From NCBI GenBank assembly GCA_018830925.1, contig JAHJRK010000420.1, positions 1 to 39,908 on the forward strand: 39,908 nucleotides of DNA, read 5' to 3'. The notes beneath the pieces are model-generated. The model saw only the letters and a program-made list of their open reading frames with translations, was not told the origin of the DNA and did not search any database. The translations under genes were made by a program, and so were the position numbers. Shown here piece by piece: positions 26,232 through 34,936 of this stretch; position 1 is the stretch's first letter, and every line of letters starts with the position of its first letter. The DNA comes from Pseudomonadota bacterium (lineage in GTDB: Bacteria > Desulfobacterota > Desulfobacteria > Desulfobacterales > RPRI01).

Positions 26232-27239
26232 ATGGCAAAGAGTCGCATATGTGAACTGGTGGGGATCCGTTATCCCATCATTCAGGCGCCGATGAACTGG
26301 GTGAGCGGTGCCGGTCTGGCTGCAGCGGTATCGAACGCAGGCGGGTTGGGCACCCTGGGTCCGAATGCGGGTGCCGATTCGATTACGGCGGATGTGGAGC
26401 TCACGGGGGAACGATTGCGGGAACAGATCAAGAAGGTGAAGAGCCTGACCCGGGCCCCATTTGCCGTAAACGTGCCCATTGGGGTCGGGGATGCCATGAA
26501 GTATTCGAAAAAGTGCGTGGAAGTGGTCATCGAGGAGGCCGTCCCCGTCGTGATCACATCGGTGGGCGGACCCAATGTGTACACCAAGACGCTCCAGAGT
26601 GCAGGGATCAAGGTCTTTCATGCCGTTTCCACGCCGAAACACGCGAAGAAGTCCGAGGCGGTTGGCGTAGACGCCGTTGTCTGCGAGGGGTTTGAAGCAG
26701 GTGGCCACAAAGGGTTCACGGAGCTGACGACCATGGTTTTGACCCCCATGGTGGCCGATGCCGTCAAGATTCCCGTCATCACAGGCGGGGGCATATGCGA
26801 TGGACGGGGGGTCTTGGCCGCCCTGGCCCTGGGGGCCGACGCCGTCTATCTGGGGACGCGCTTCATGGTCACGCAGGAATCGGAGAGCCACCAGAACGTA
26901 AAAGAGGCCATTGTCCGGGCGGAGGATGTGTGCACCGTGTCGGTACCGAAGGATTTCATGCTGGCGCGAGACCTGAGCAATACGTTTACCCGGGAGTACC
27001 TGGAGATGAGGAGATCGGGGACATCGGCTGAAGCCTTGAGTGTGTTTCTGGCCGATCATTCCCAATATCCCGGCCAGCATTTGGGTGACGCAGACAACGC
27101 CGAGATATGCTGCGGCCAGGTGGCCGGGTTGATTGGTGATGTGCCGGCGGCGGCGGAGGTCATCAACGACATCATCAAAAACCTCTTCTCGGTCCTGGAG
27201 GAAGTGAAACAAAAGCTGGCGGATTTTCAGTGTCGGTAG
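26232..27239 (+). CDS. Nitronate monooxygenase / 2-nitropropane dioxygenase-family FMN protein
   Basis: GIRYPIIQAPMNWVSGAGLAAAVSNAGGLGTLG, CEGFEAGGHKG, PVITGGGICDGRGVLAALALGADAVYLGTRFMVTQES. Confidence 0.88.
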   Translation: MAKSRICELVGIRYPIIQAPMNWVSGAGLAAAVSNAGGLGTLGPNAGADSITADVELTGERLREQIKKVKSLTRAPFAVNVPIGVGDAMKYSKKCVEVVIEEAVPVVITSVGGPNVYTKTLQSAGIKVFHAVSTPKHAKKSEAVGVDAVVCEGFEAGGHKGFTELTTMVLTPMVADAVKIPVITGGGICDGRGVLAALALGADAVYLGTRFMVTQESESHQNVKEAIVRAEDVCTVSVPKDFMLARDLSNTFTREYLEMRRSGTSAEALSVFLADHSQYPGQHLGDADNAEICCGQVAGLIGDVPAAAEVINDIIKNLFSVLEEVKQKLADFQCR

Positions 27240-27269
27240 ACAGGGGGGATCAACAATTGCAGAAGCGTT

Positions 27270-27620
27270 GCGAGTAGATCCACGGTATTGATATCGCAAC
27301 ATCCAAAACGGAACCTATCGTGCCAAACCCTCCAAGCGAATCTATGTACCAAAGCCGGACGGCAAACAAAGACCAATCGGGATAGCAGCATTGGAAGACA
27401 AGATAGCCGAACTGGCCGTGGTGACCGTACTGAACCAGATATATGAAGAAGACTGGGATTCAGCTACGGATTCCGACCAGGGAAAAGCCAGCATAGGGCT
27501 TTGGACGCAATCTATATAGGGATCACCAAACGCAAGGTGAACTGGGTGCTGGAAGTGGACATCCGAAGTTTTTTTGACAACCTTGATCACGGATGGCTGC
27601 TTAAATTTCTGGAGCACCAC
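27270..27620 (+). pseudogene. Group II intron reverse transcriptase (LtrA-like) N-terminal remnant, frameshifted
   Basis: YRAKPSKRIYVPKPDGKQRPIGIAALEDKIAELAVVTVLNQIYEEDW then, in another frame, FSYGFRPGKSQHRALDAIYIGITKRKVNWVLEVDIRSFFDNLDHGWLLKFLEHH; YADD region absent. Confidence 0.85.
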
Positions 27621-28007
27621 ATATCACGGCTTTTGTCCAGTGAATGATCGCAAGAAAGATGTATCTCTTGGAGTAGGCCGCTTGTTGAGTATGCCTCCAA
27701 TAGATTATATATAATGTTATATTAAATTGTTATGCAGTTGAATTTAGTAAAACATTAAGACCGCTGACGTTAGTTAATTTTTCATTTAAGATTAAGTTCG
27801 CATTTAAAGTGCGATTTGGTCAACAGCCCGGTTGGAGTTAATCATTAAAGAATTAGCACAATTTGAAGCTGATTATAATAATGTATAATTTTCAGCGATC
27901 GCATCTTTCTATATGTCAAAAATCAGAAAGACCATCAAATGGATAATATATTTGCAGCTGTTGATCAAATAATAATCGGCCGCGAATACTCCCCAAAAGG
28001 AGTTTTT

Positions 28008-28982
28008 ATGCTTAAGGAAATATTTCCCAATCTGTTTCAAGTTAAAATTCCGTTACCGGAAAGCCCACTTAGATATTTGAATTCATATGTTATTAAAGGT
28101 GGTGACAGAAATCTAGTGATCGATACCGGATTCAATCACCCGAAGTGTCTCAAGGCTATGCAGGCCAGTCTGGAAGAACTCCATGTCGATCTGAATCATA
28201 CCGATTTTTTTATTACCCATCTGCACGCAGATCATTTTGGTCTAGTTGGTAGGCTTGTTGCAGAAACCGGTATTATTTATTTCAACCGGCCGGATAAGGA
28301 ACTGCTCCAATCCTGGGAGGGGTTTGAGCCTATGATTGAATACGCCGGGAAAAACGGTTTTCCCGGAAACGAATTAAGAACCGCTCTTCACCAGCATCCT
28401 GGCTTTAAAAATGGTTCGGACTGGACGCCGGAACTGAGCATTATAAACGATGGGGACATGTTCAATATTGACGACTACCATTTTGCCTGCGTACAAACGC
28501 CCGGCCATACCATGGGACATATCTGTCTGTATGAACCTGACCGGAAAATTCTTATTGCAGGGGATCATCTTCTGATCGATATTACGCCCTATATTCAGTG
28601 CTGGTCCGACGATGAAAATCCGCTAAAGAATTATCTATCCAGCTTGGACAAGGTCTATGAGCTGGAAGTGAAAACAGTTCTGCCCGGACACCGTCGAATC
28701 TTTAGTGATCATCGACAGAGAATTGACGAATTAAAACAGCATCACGCAATCAGAGCGGAGGAATCCTTGGACATCCTGAAGGAGGGACCTCTGACCGCCT
28801 TTGAAGTGGCATCCAGAATGACTTGGGGCATCCGGTGCAATTCCTGGGAAGAGTTTCCGGTTGCGCAACGCTGGTTTGCCACTGGCGAGGCGATTTCTCA
28901 CCTGCGTTTTCTTGTAGAAGAGGGTAAGATCTGCCGACTTAAAAATGGAAATATTACGGTCTATGCGCTGATAAAACATTGA
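28008..28982 (+). CDS. MBL-fold metallo-hydrolase
   Basis: FITHLHADHFGLVG (HxHxDH), QTPGHTMGHICLYEPDRKILIAGDHLL, TVLPGHRR; ATG 28008 after AAAAGGAG. Confidence 0.9.
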   Translation: MLKEIFPNLFQVKIPLPESPLRYLNSYVIKGGDRNLVIDTGFNHPKCLKAMQASLEELHVDLNHTDFFITHLHADHFGLVGRLVAETGIIYFNRPDKELLQSWEGFEPMIEYAGKNGFPGNELRTALHQHPGFKNGSDWTPELSIINDGDMFNIDDYHFACVQTPGHTMGHICLYEPDRKILIAGDHLLIDITPYIQCWSDDENPLKNYLSSLDKVYELEVKTVLPGHRRIFSDHRQRIDELKQHHAIRAEESLDILKEGPLTAFEVASRMTWGIRCNSWEEFPVAQRWFATGEAISHLRFLVEEGKICRLKNGNITVYALIKH

Positions 28983-28999
28983 TGTCTGTTTGGTTTTCG

Positions 29000-29031
29000 G
29001 GTAAAGGCATCGGTTATCCGATGCCTTTACC
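29000..29031. terminator. Strong hairpin between convergent genes, possible bidirectional terminator
   Basis: Perfect 14-bp stem GGTAAAGGCATCGG-TTAT-CCGATGCCTTTACC just after the MBL stop; no clear U-tract. Confidence 0.45.
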
Positions 29032-29513
29032 ACAGAGTACCTTTCTTGATGGTTGAACTCAAGATATTCCACCGATGTTGACGATGGCTCCCTCCAGCTC
29101 TCAAATAGCAGGAGACATCTGGAAGGTGGAAAGCTGAAAAACAGATAGCATTGACTCACATACAGTTGCAGTTTATAGTAACATTTATCATTGAGGCAAT
29201 GGGAATGGGAATTATAATTGTCGTTGATCACTGGGGTGAGAGAAAAGGCGCAAGGAGGCTGAAAAAGCTCATCGCAGATATCAAGCACAGCTACATCTAC
29301 TGAACATAGAAAAAAGATCAGTACTTTCCCGGTTGCATCAACGGGAGTTTCATCCTTGTTGATGTAGTCGAATGTCATCTTCAAGGATAGCAACTCTATT
29401 ATATAACATCTTTCCGATGAAGTCGTGGTACTCATATTTTAACCTGGCTCCAATTTGGCAGACATTATTTCTTATCAATAAATTGAAACGATGTCTATGA
29501 ATTACAAGTATGC

Positions 29514-30038
29514 CTATAATCCTTCTGCCTTGTATTTTCTGGATAATCTGGCATACACCTTGTGCGCCTCTTTTATCCACCATTGTTGATCAGGTGAAGG
29601 CGATCCTTTGATTTTGCCAGGTACGCCGACTACAAATGAATTGTCGGGAATCTTCATCCCCTGACGGACTAAGCAGTTGGCTCCTATAATGCACTTGCTA
29701 CCAATTGTAACATCATGTAGGATTGTTGCATTCATTCCGATAAGAACGTCATCTCCAACGCTAGTACAATTTAAAACAGCGCCGTGACCGATATGGACTC
29801 TATTGCCTATAAACACATCTCCTATTACAGTCGACGGTGTGCCCGAATGGATAACACAATTATCTTCAATGGCTGTATTATTGCCAATTGTGATTTTTCC
29901 AAAATCCCCTCTGATCACAGCACCTGGCCACACACTGGAGTTCTGCCCAATTTCAACATCTCCAACGATGTAAGCAGCTTCACTCACGAACGCCGATTTT
30001 GCGATATTCGGGGTCTTACTATTAAATTTTCTTATCAC
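29514..30038 (-). CDS. Gamma carbonic anhydrase-family hexapeptide-repeat protein
   Basis: VGDVEIGQNSSVWPGAVIRGDFGKITIGNNTAIEDNCVIHSG, VHIGHGAVLNC, IGMNATILHDVTIGSKCIIGANCLV; GTG start with GAAGAGG RBS more likely than TTG 30071. Confidence 0.88.
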   Translation of the reverse strand: MIRKFNSKTPNIAKSAFVSEAAYIVGDVEIGQNSSVWPGAVIRGDFGKITIGNNTAIEDNCVIHSGTPSTVIGDVFIGNRVHIGHGAVLNCTSVGDDVLIGMNATILHDVTIGSKCIIGANCLVRQGMKIPDNSFVVGVPGKIKGSPSPDQQWWIKEAHKVYARLSRKYKAEGL

Positions 30039-30453
30039 TTGCAACCTCTTCAATAATAATAGTTTATCCAAGCTTTTTATCTAAAGCATTCTGAACTTCC
30101 CTCTTATATAATTTTAGAAATTGAAGTCTTGCATTTTCATCGAGGTTGACGATTTACTGACTTCAGGAAGCTTCAATAAAAAAACCGCATTAAGATTTTT
30201 CAAGATCGACAAACCACTGGAATCGCTGTCTCCTCCTACAAAATAGTAGCTTTCGGGTTGAAATTGAAGTAAGGATTATCACTTGAAATCTTCAAAGATT
30301 CCTCTTGCTACGGGCGGTGCAGTTACGGACTTCCGGGCATGGACAGTTCATGCCCCTCATCCCGCTCCTTCTACTCCGCCCAGAGTTTATCCTGAACGAA
30401 GTGAAGGACCTTTCCCCTCAGAAAACCATAAAAAAAGCGGTTGAAGCCGGAGT

Positions 30454-30729
30454 TCAGCCGGGCGCTTGTGCATCGGCTGCAACGTCTTGGCAGCCTATTT
30501 TTTCGTATAATGTCTCAGGGGCTACATCGGCGCCATTCGGCCAGGAGATTGTTCCGCCTTCTATCGTTGCCTTTTGGAAAAAGACCGTGTCTCGCAGCGG
30601 TTCAAAAACAGGGCCTTTCCCGACATACCCTGAGAAGTCTATGTCACCACTCTTCCCATCGTCGAATACAACACGATAGACAAACCCTCCCCTATATTCT
30701 ATTTTTATCACGTCGTTCATATTCCACAT
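30454..30729 (-). CDS. DUF2442 domain-containing protein
   Basis: [67 protein letters not shown]. Confidence 0.75.
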   Translation of the reverse strand: MWNMNDVIKIEYRGGFVYRVVFDDGKSGDIDFSGYVGKGPVFEPLRDTVFFQKATIEGGTISWPNGADVAPETLYEKIGCQDVAADAQAPG

Positions 30730-30737
30730 AATTCACC

Positions 30738-30905
30738 TCACTCCAAAGGAGCTATTTTCTTTACTTCCTTACCTGCTCTTGCCAGCTCCCAATCTTCTTC
30801 AAGTTCGTTAAGGCGGATGTCTATCCACTCCCTGACGAGTCTCGTTGCTGTTTTTGAATTCAGATTTCCCTTCAAATCATTATTCACTACAGAATCAGTA
30901 GTGAC
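30738..30905 (-). pseudogene. Possible C-terminal remnant of a DUF4160-like partner of DUF2442
   Basis: Minus frame: ...KGNLNSKTATRLVREWIDIRLNELEEDWELARAGKEVKKIAPLE*; upstream stop, no N-terminal domain. Confidence 0.4.
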
Positions 30906-31252
30906 ATATCATAATTTTCGAGGAAATAAAATCAATAATTACGCGTTGAAGTCTTGCCTTTTTGTCGAGATTGATGATTTGTGGAGGAAGCTATATGTAT
31001 AGCAGGACGTTCTCTATGTCCCCGCTCTTATTTGCAGGTTGATCATTTTTATCAATTTTAATATGAATGCAAACCTATGATAATGGTTTAACTTGTTTAA
31101 ATAAAACTACTTTTCCGGCCAGGCGATAAAATTGTTAGAAGCTTGTCCGGGATTGTGATAAGATAATAATATATTTGATTTAATCGATTAATAAGATTAT
31201 TAAAGAACATATCGTTTTTAATATTGAAAATATATGTCCGAAGGAAATATCA

Positions 31253-32848
31253 ATGAATTGTTTCATCAGGTTGCCCAAACGTATATTCTCTGCCCGGTAT
31301 TATTTTGCCATTCTTTTTTTCATGATTTCCCTCCTTTTATCGGTTGCTTTTGCCGGTGAAAATCCTTTGCCGAAGGATGCGCCCATGGAAAAAATTCATG
31401 TTACGGCAGACAGCCTGAGTTCGGATAGTGATGCCAAATTTGCCGAGTTCATAGGGAATGTGAAGGCAACCCAGGGTGACTTTGTCATCAAATCGGACAG
31501 GCTCAAAATATATTATAAAGAGAGCGCGGAGAGCAAAGCAGCTCCCGGAACGGCGGAATCGATTGAAAAGATTGTCGCAACCGGAAATGTTGAAATAAAA
31601 TCGGAAGAAGGTGTAGGGCTTACCGAGCAGGCGGAATACGATACAAAAACAATGATCGTGGTTTTAACCGGAGAGAATTCGAAGGTTTTTGATCAGAAGA
31701 ATTCAGTCACAGGCTCCAGAATAACCATTTACAGGAATGATGGCCGGGTTAAGGTTGAAGGCGATAAAAACAAGAAGGTGAACGCCGTCCTGTACCCGAA
31801 AGAGAAAACACCGGCAAAAGAAGGGGCTGTAAAAAAAGAAACAGCCGTATTGAAAGAAGCGGATATGGTTCAGGCAAAGGCCGATAAACTTCCGCCTGCG
31901 GCTCCGCCGGTTGTATTGAATGAGGAAAAAGCGCCAGTTGTTCTGGTAAAGGCCGATAAGCTTCAGCCTGTTGCTCCTGTAAGTGTTGTTTATGCGCCGG
32001 CAGTGAAAGAAAAAGCGAAACCGAAAACCGAAGCTGGAGGGAAAGTTGCTCCGGGAAGCCTGAGAAAGAGCATGGGAATGGCAGTTTTTGAGAACAGGAC
32101 TGTTTATACTCTGATTGACTTTCAGGAAACTCTCCGGAACAATCTTGCAGGGGCTTTGCAGAGAAACTGCTCCGGCCTTATTATCCTGAAGGATAACGAC
32201 GAAAATTACCCTTCAGATTTTGAAAAGCTTCCAAGGCTCTCATCCGGCGGCATTGACAGTTTTAAACTTTGTAAAACGGGGAGGGAGCTGGGGCTGACTG
32301 CAATAATGACCGGTTCCATAGCAGATATAAAAACCGGCGATGAATCGCGGGGCATTCTGCTGTGGAAAGATTCCTATCCTGTGATAAGCTTGACCGTTCG
32401 TATCAATGTTCTTGACACCGAAACCGGCACAAAGCTCCTTGATGAAAGCTTTACGCACAAAAAATATTCGGATGAGATCGAGATGGAATCCATAAAATCC
32501 GGGAAAATAGAGCCGGCTTTTTTTAAAGAGGCTTTCTTGCACATTGCCGGAGAAGCGGGGAAAAAGGTATGCGAGAGAATGAAGAGAGAGTCCTGGAAAG
32601 GATATGTCTCTGCGGTTTCCGGGGATAAAGTCACCATATCTTCCGGAAACAATACGGGTGTCGTCCAGGGCAAGGCATTTGAGGTTTTCGGAAACAGTTT
32701 GATTGTCGGAATGCAGGGTCATAGGTTCCTTGTTCCCGGGCCTAAAACAGGCGAAGTTAAAATAACCGGAGTTTTCGGCGACAGCGCGGAAGCTCTAATA
32801 GTTTCGGGAGACTCAATAAGGGAAGGCAATACTGTAAGGGCGAAGTAA
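31253..32848 (+). CDS. LptA/OstA-like periplasmic protein with C-terminal FlgT/CsgG-like region
   Basis: Signal peptide; EKIHVTADSLSSDSDAKFAEFIGNVKATQGDFVIKSDRLKIYY...VATGNVEIKSEEGVGLTEQAEYDTKT (OstA); C-terminal MAVFENRTVYTLIDFQETLRNNLAGALQ...ELGLTAIMTGSIADI...YVSAVSGDKVTISSGNNTGVVQGKAFEVF. Confidence 0.75.
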   Translation: MNCFIRLPKRIFSARYYFAILFFMISLLLSVAFAGENPLPKDAPMEKIHVTADSLSSDSDAKFAEFIGNVKATQGDFVIKSDRLKIYYKESAESKAAPGTAESIEKIVATGNVEIKSEEGVGLTEQAEYDTKTMIVVLTGENSKVFDQKNSVTGSRITIYRNDGRVKVEGDKNKKVNAVLYPKEKTPAKEGAVKKETAVLKEADMVQAKADKLPPAAPPVVLNEEKAPVVLVKADKLQPVAPVSVVYAPAVKEKAKPKTEAGGKVAPGSLRKSMGMAVFENRTVYTLIDFQETLRNNLAGALQRNCSGLIILKDNDENYPSDFEKLPRLSSGGIDSFKLCKTGRELGLTAIMTGSIADIKTGDESRGILLWKDSYPVISLTVRINVLDTETGTKLLDESFTHKKYSDEIEMESIKSGKIEPAFFKEAFLHIAGEAGKKVCERMKRESWKGYVSAVSGDKVTISSGNNTGVVQGKAFEVFGNSLIVGMQGHRFLVPGPKTGEVKITGVFGDSAEALIVSGDSIREGNTVRAK

Positions 32849-32906
32849 AGGCGAGAGGCGAGAGGCGTAAGTCGATATTCGAAGTACTATCAACGAATCA
32901 CGGGCC

Positions 32907-34277
32907 TTAACTTTTCCACGAGGCATAGACTTTTTGCCTTGATACGGCTGCCGCTTTCAAGATATCAACTTTCACATCAACGTAATCATAAACAACGGCT
33001 TTATTTTTGCCGGGAGCAGGCCTTAAGACCCTTCCTAAATACTGAAGCACCCTCCCGCTGAACTTTATGGGTGTGACTATAAAAAGGGTAGAGAGGTTTT
33101 TGCAGTCGAATCCTTCCCCGATGAGCTGGCCTGTCGCCACAAGGACTTTTATTTCCCCGTTATTAAGGCGGTCAAGGACCTCTTTTCTGCCGGCATCCGG
33201 CACGTCTCCGGTGAGCAGTTCGGATGATATTTTATGCTTGAATTTGAGAAGCGCCCGGAGTGTCTCGCAGTGTTTTTTCCTGTCCGTCAGAACCAGGCAG
33301 CAGCTTCCCGTGCCGTTTTTCACTTCATTTGCAATATCAGATGCTATAAGATGATTCCTGCCGTCATTTGAGGTAAGTTCCGAGAGCATCCTGCTGTATT
33401 CGTTGACGGGATCAAAAAAGGGACTGAAATCTGTTTCCCTTACAACGACTTCCGCAGGCACCACATCTCCCGTTTCAATCAGCCCGGCTTTCTCCACTTC
33501 ATGCCGGACATCTCCAAGGTGCCAGAAAATAAGCTTCGACAGGTTATCTCTGCGCCAGGGTGTCGCCGACAATCCAAGCATATATTTCGAATCAAAACCG
33601 GTGACTGCATCGGTGAATGTTCTGCTGGGCGTCCTGTGGCATTCGTCCACCAGGAGGAAACCGGTCCTTAAAGATACTTCTTCAACGCACTTGTAAATGG
33701 ACTGAACAAGGGCTACGGTTATTTTGTCGCCGGTTATTTTTTTGCCCGAGCCTATAATTCCTACCTCTTCTTTCGGGATTCCAAGAAATGTTTCAATCCT
33801 CTCAATCCACTGTGAGGCGAGCTCTTTTGTATGGACTATTATCAATGCAGGCTGCATCCGTTGCGCTATGATATAAAGCGCCATGACGGTCTTGCCGCTT
33901 CCGGTCGGTGCGCTCAATGTGCCGAAATCCTTGGAAAGCATGACTTTGACCGCCTGATCCTGGAATGGCTTCAATGAGCCGCTGAATTTAAAATCAACCG
34001 GAGGAAGCAAGCGCCTTTTGTCTGTTATTTCATATGCTACTCCATGTCGTTTACAGAGGAAGATGAGCTGACGCATAAAGCCTCTCGGGATCCAGAGACC
34101 TCCCCCTTTTATCCTGTCGTATAAACGCAGAATTCTGGGAGTTCCCCTGTTCCAGCGCCCCATTCTCTCATTTTCCACCCATTTGGGGTTTGATACTGTA
34201 AGACTTTCTGTAAGTATTTGATATAACTGAGTTGAAATTCCGGAAAGCCTCAGGTTGTTTGTTACGATTATCTCCAT
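32907..34277 (-). CDS. DEAD/DEAH-box (XPB/SSL2-like) superfamily 2 helicase
   Basis: SAPTGSGKTVMAL, LLVDECHRTPS, GLSATPWRRD, QYLGRVLRPAPGK. Confidence 0.9.
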   Translation of the reverse strand: MEIIVTNNLRLSGISTQLYQILTESLTVSNPKWVENERMGRWNRGTPRILRLYDRIKGGGLWIPRGFMRQLIFLCKRHGVAYEITDKRRLLPPVDFKFSGSLKPFQDQAVKVMLSKDFGTLSAPTGSGKTVMALYIIAQRMQPALIIVHTKELASQWIERIETFLGIPKEEVGIIGSGKKITGDKITVALVQSIYKCVEEVSLRTGFLLVDECHRTPSRTFTDAVTGFDSKYMLGLSATPWRRDNLSKLIFWHLGDVRHEVEKAGLIETGDVVPAEVVVRETDFSPFFDPVNEYSRMLSELTSNDGRNHLIASDIANEVKNGTGSCCLVLTDRKKHCETLRALLKFKHKISSELLTGDVPDAGRKEVLDRLNNGEIKVLVATGQLIGEGFDCKNLSTLFIVTPIKFSGRVLQYLGRVLRPAPGKNKAVVYDYVDVKVDILKAAAVSRQKVYASWKS

Positions 34278-34516
34278 CCGTTACCTTATAATATGGGTTT
34301 AAAAAGAGGGTGCGGCAGTTTCTGCTTTCAGATATCATTTATTATTTTGTTTATGCAATATTTATATTGAGCGATCTTGCATAACACAATGAGAGCTATT
34401 AATAACTCGCATTGGTTCCACGTTCAGGTATTTACCGGGAGGGCATAACCTGACATATAGTTGATTGACCGGGGGAAATGGGGATGGTATAAATCAGGCA
34501 TAAGAAAGGAGGTACT

Positions 34517-34936
34517 ATGAAAAAAGCTATAAAATGCATAATAGGTATTTTCTTTGTAATAACGGTATCATCACTCTTATGGGCAGGCAACAGGGAGATG
34601 GTTGAAAAGAGAGTTGATGAGCTTGATAAGCTGAACAAAGAAGCAGTGAGCCGGATTGCCGGACAACCTGAAAGCGGGAAAATAAACATCAAGGTGAGGG
34701 TAATTCCTGAAAGAGACGGCTACAGATTCGAAACTGTTGATAAGGAAACGACGGCTTCCATTCCGGATACTTTTTTGCCGCAGCAGGATGAAAACAAGTT
34801 TTTTACTTTCCGGGAAGGAATAGCAAGACTTGCACAAAAAAAGCCGTCAATAACTCCGTATAAGAGTTACAGAGATGACGGTGAATACACTTCATTTAAA
34901 GATGCGATTACAAGACTGAGCAGGAGTAAAAAATAA
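34517..34936 (+). CDS. Small exported protein of unknown function
   Basis: Signal peptide MKKAIKCIIGIFFVITVSSLLWAG; RBS AAAGGAGG; stop overlaps the next ATG (TAATG). Confidence 0.7.
   Translation: MKKAIKCIIGIFFVITVSSLLWAGNREMVEKRVDELDKLNKEAVSRIAGQPESGKINIKVRVIPERDGYRFETVDKETTASIPDTFLPQQDENKFFTFREGIARLAQKKPSITPYKSYRDDGEYTSFKDAITRLSRSKK

Noticed and set aside
26052-27302. 416-aa minus-strand ORF opposite the nitronate monooxygenase gene
   Set aside because: Shadow ORF from GC-rich codon bias; the plus strand encodes a clear flavoprotein with RBS and motifs.
28731-29435. 234-aa minus-strand ORF overlapping the MBL gene end
   Set aside because: Overlaps a confirmed CDS and the hairpin; sequence looks non-protein-like.
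30379-30421. CAGAGTTTATCCTGAACGAAGTGAAGGACC interspersed-repeat-like sequence
   Set aside because: Resembles a common bacterial intergenic repeat, but only one copy was seen here, so it cannot be supported from this window.
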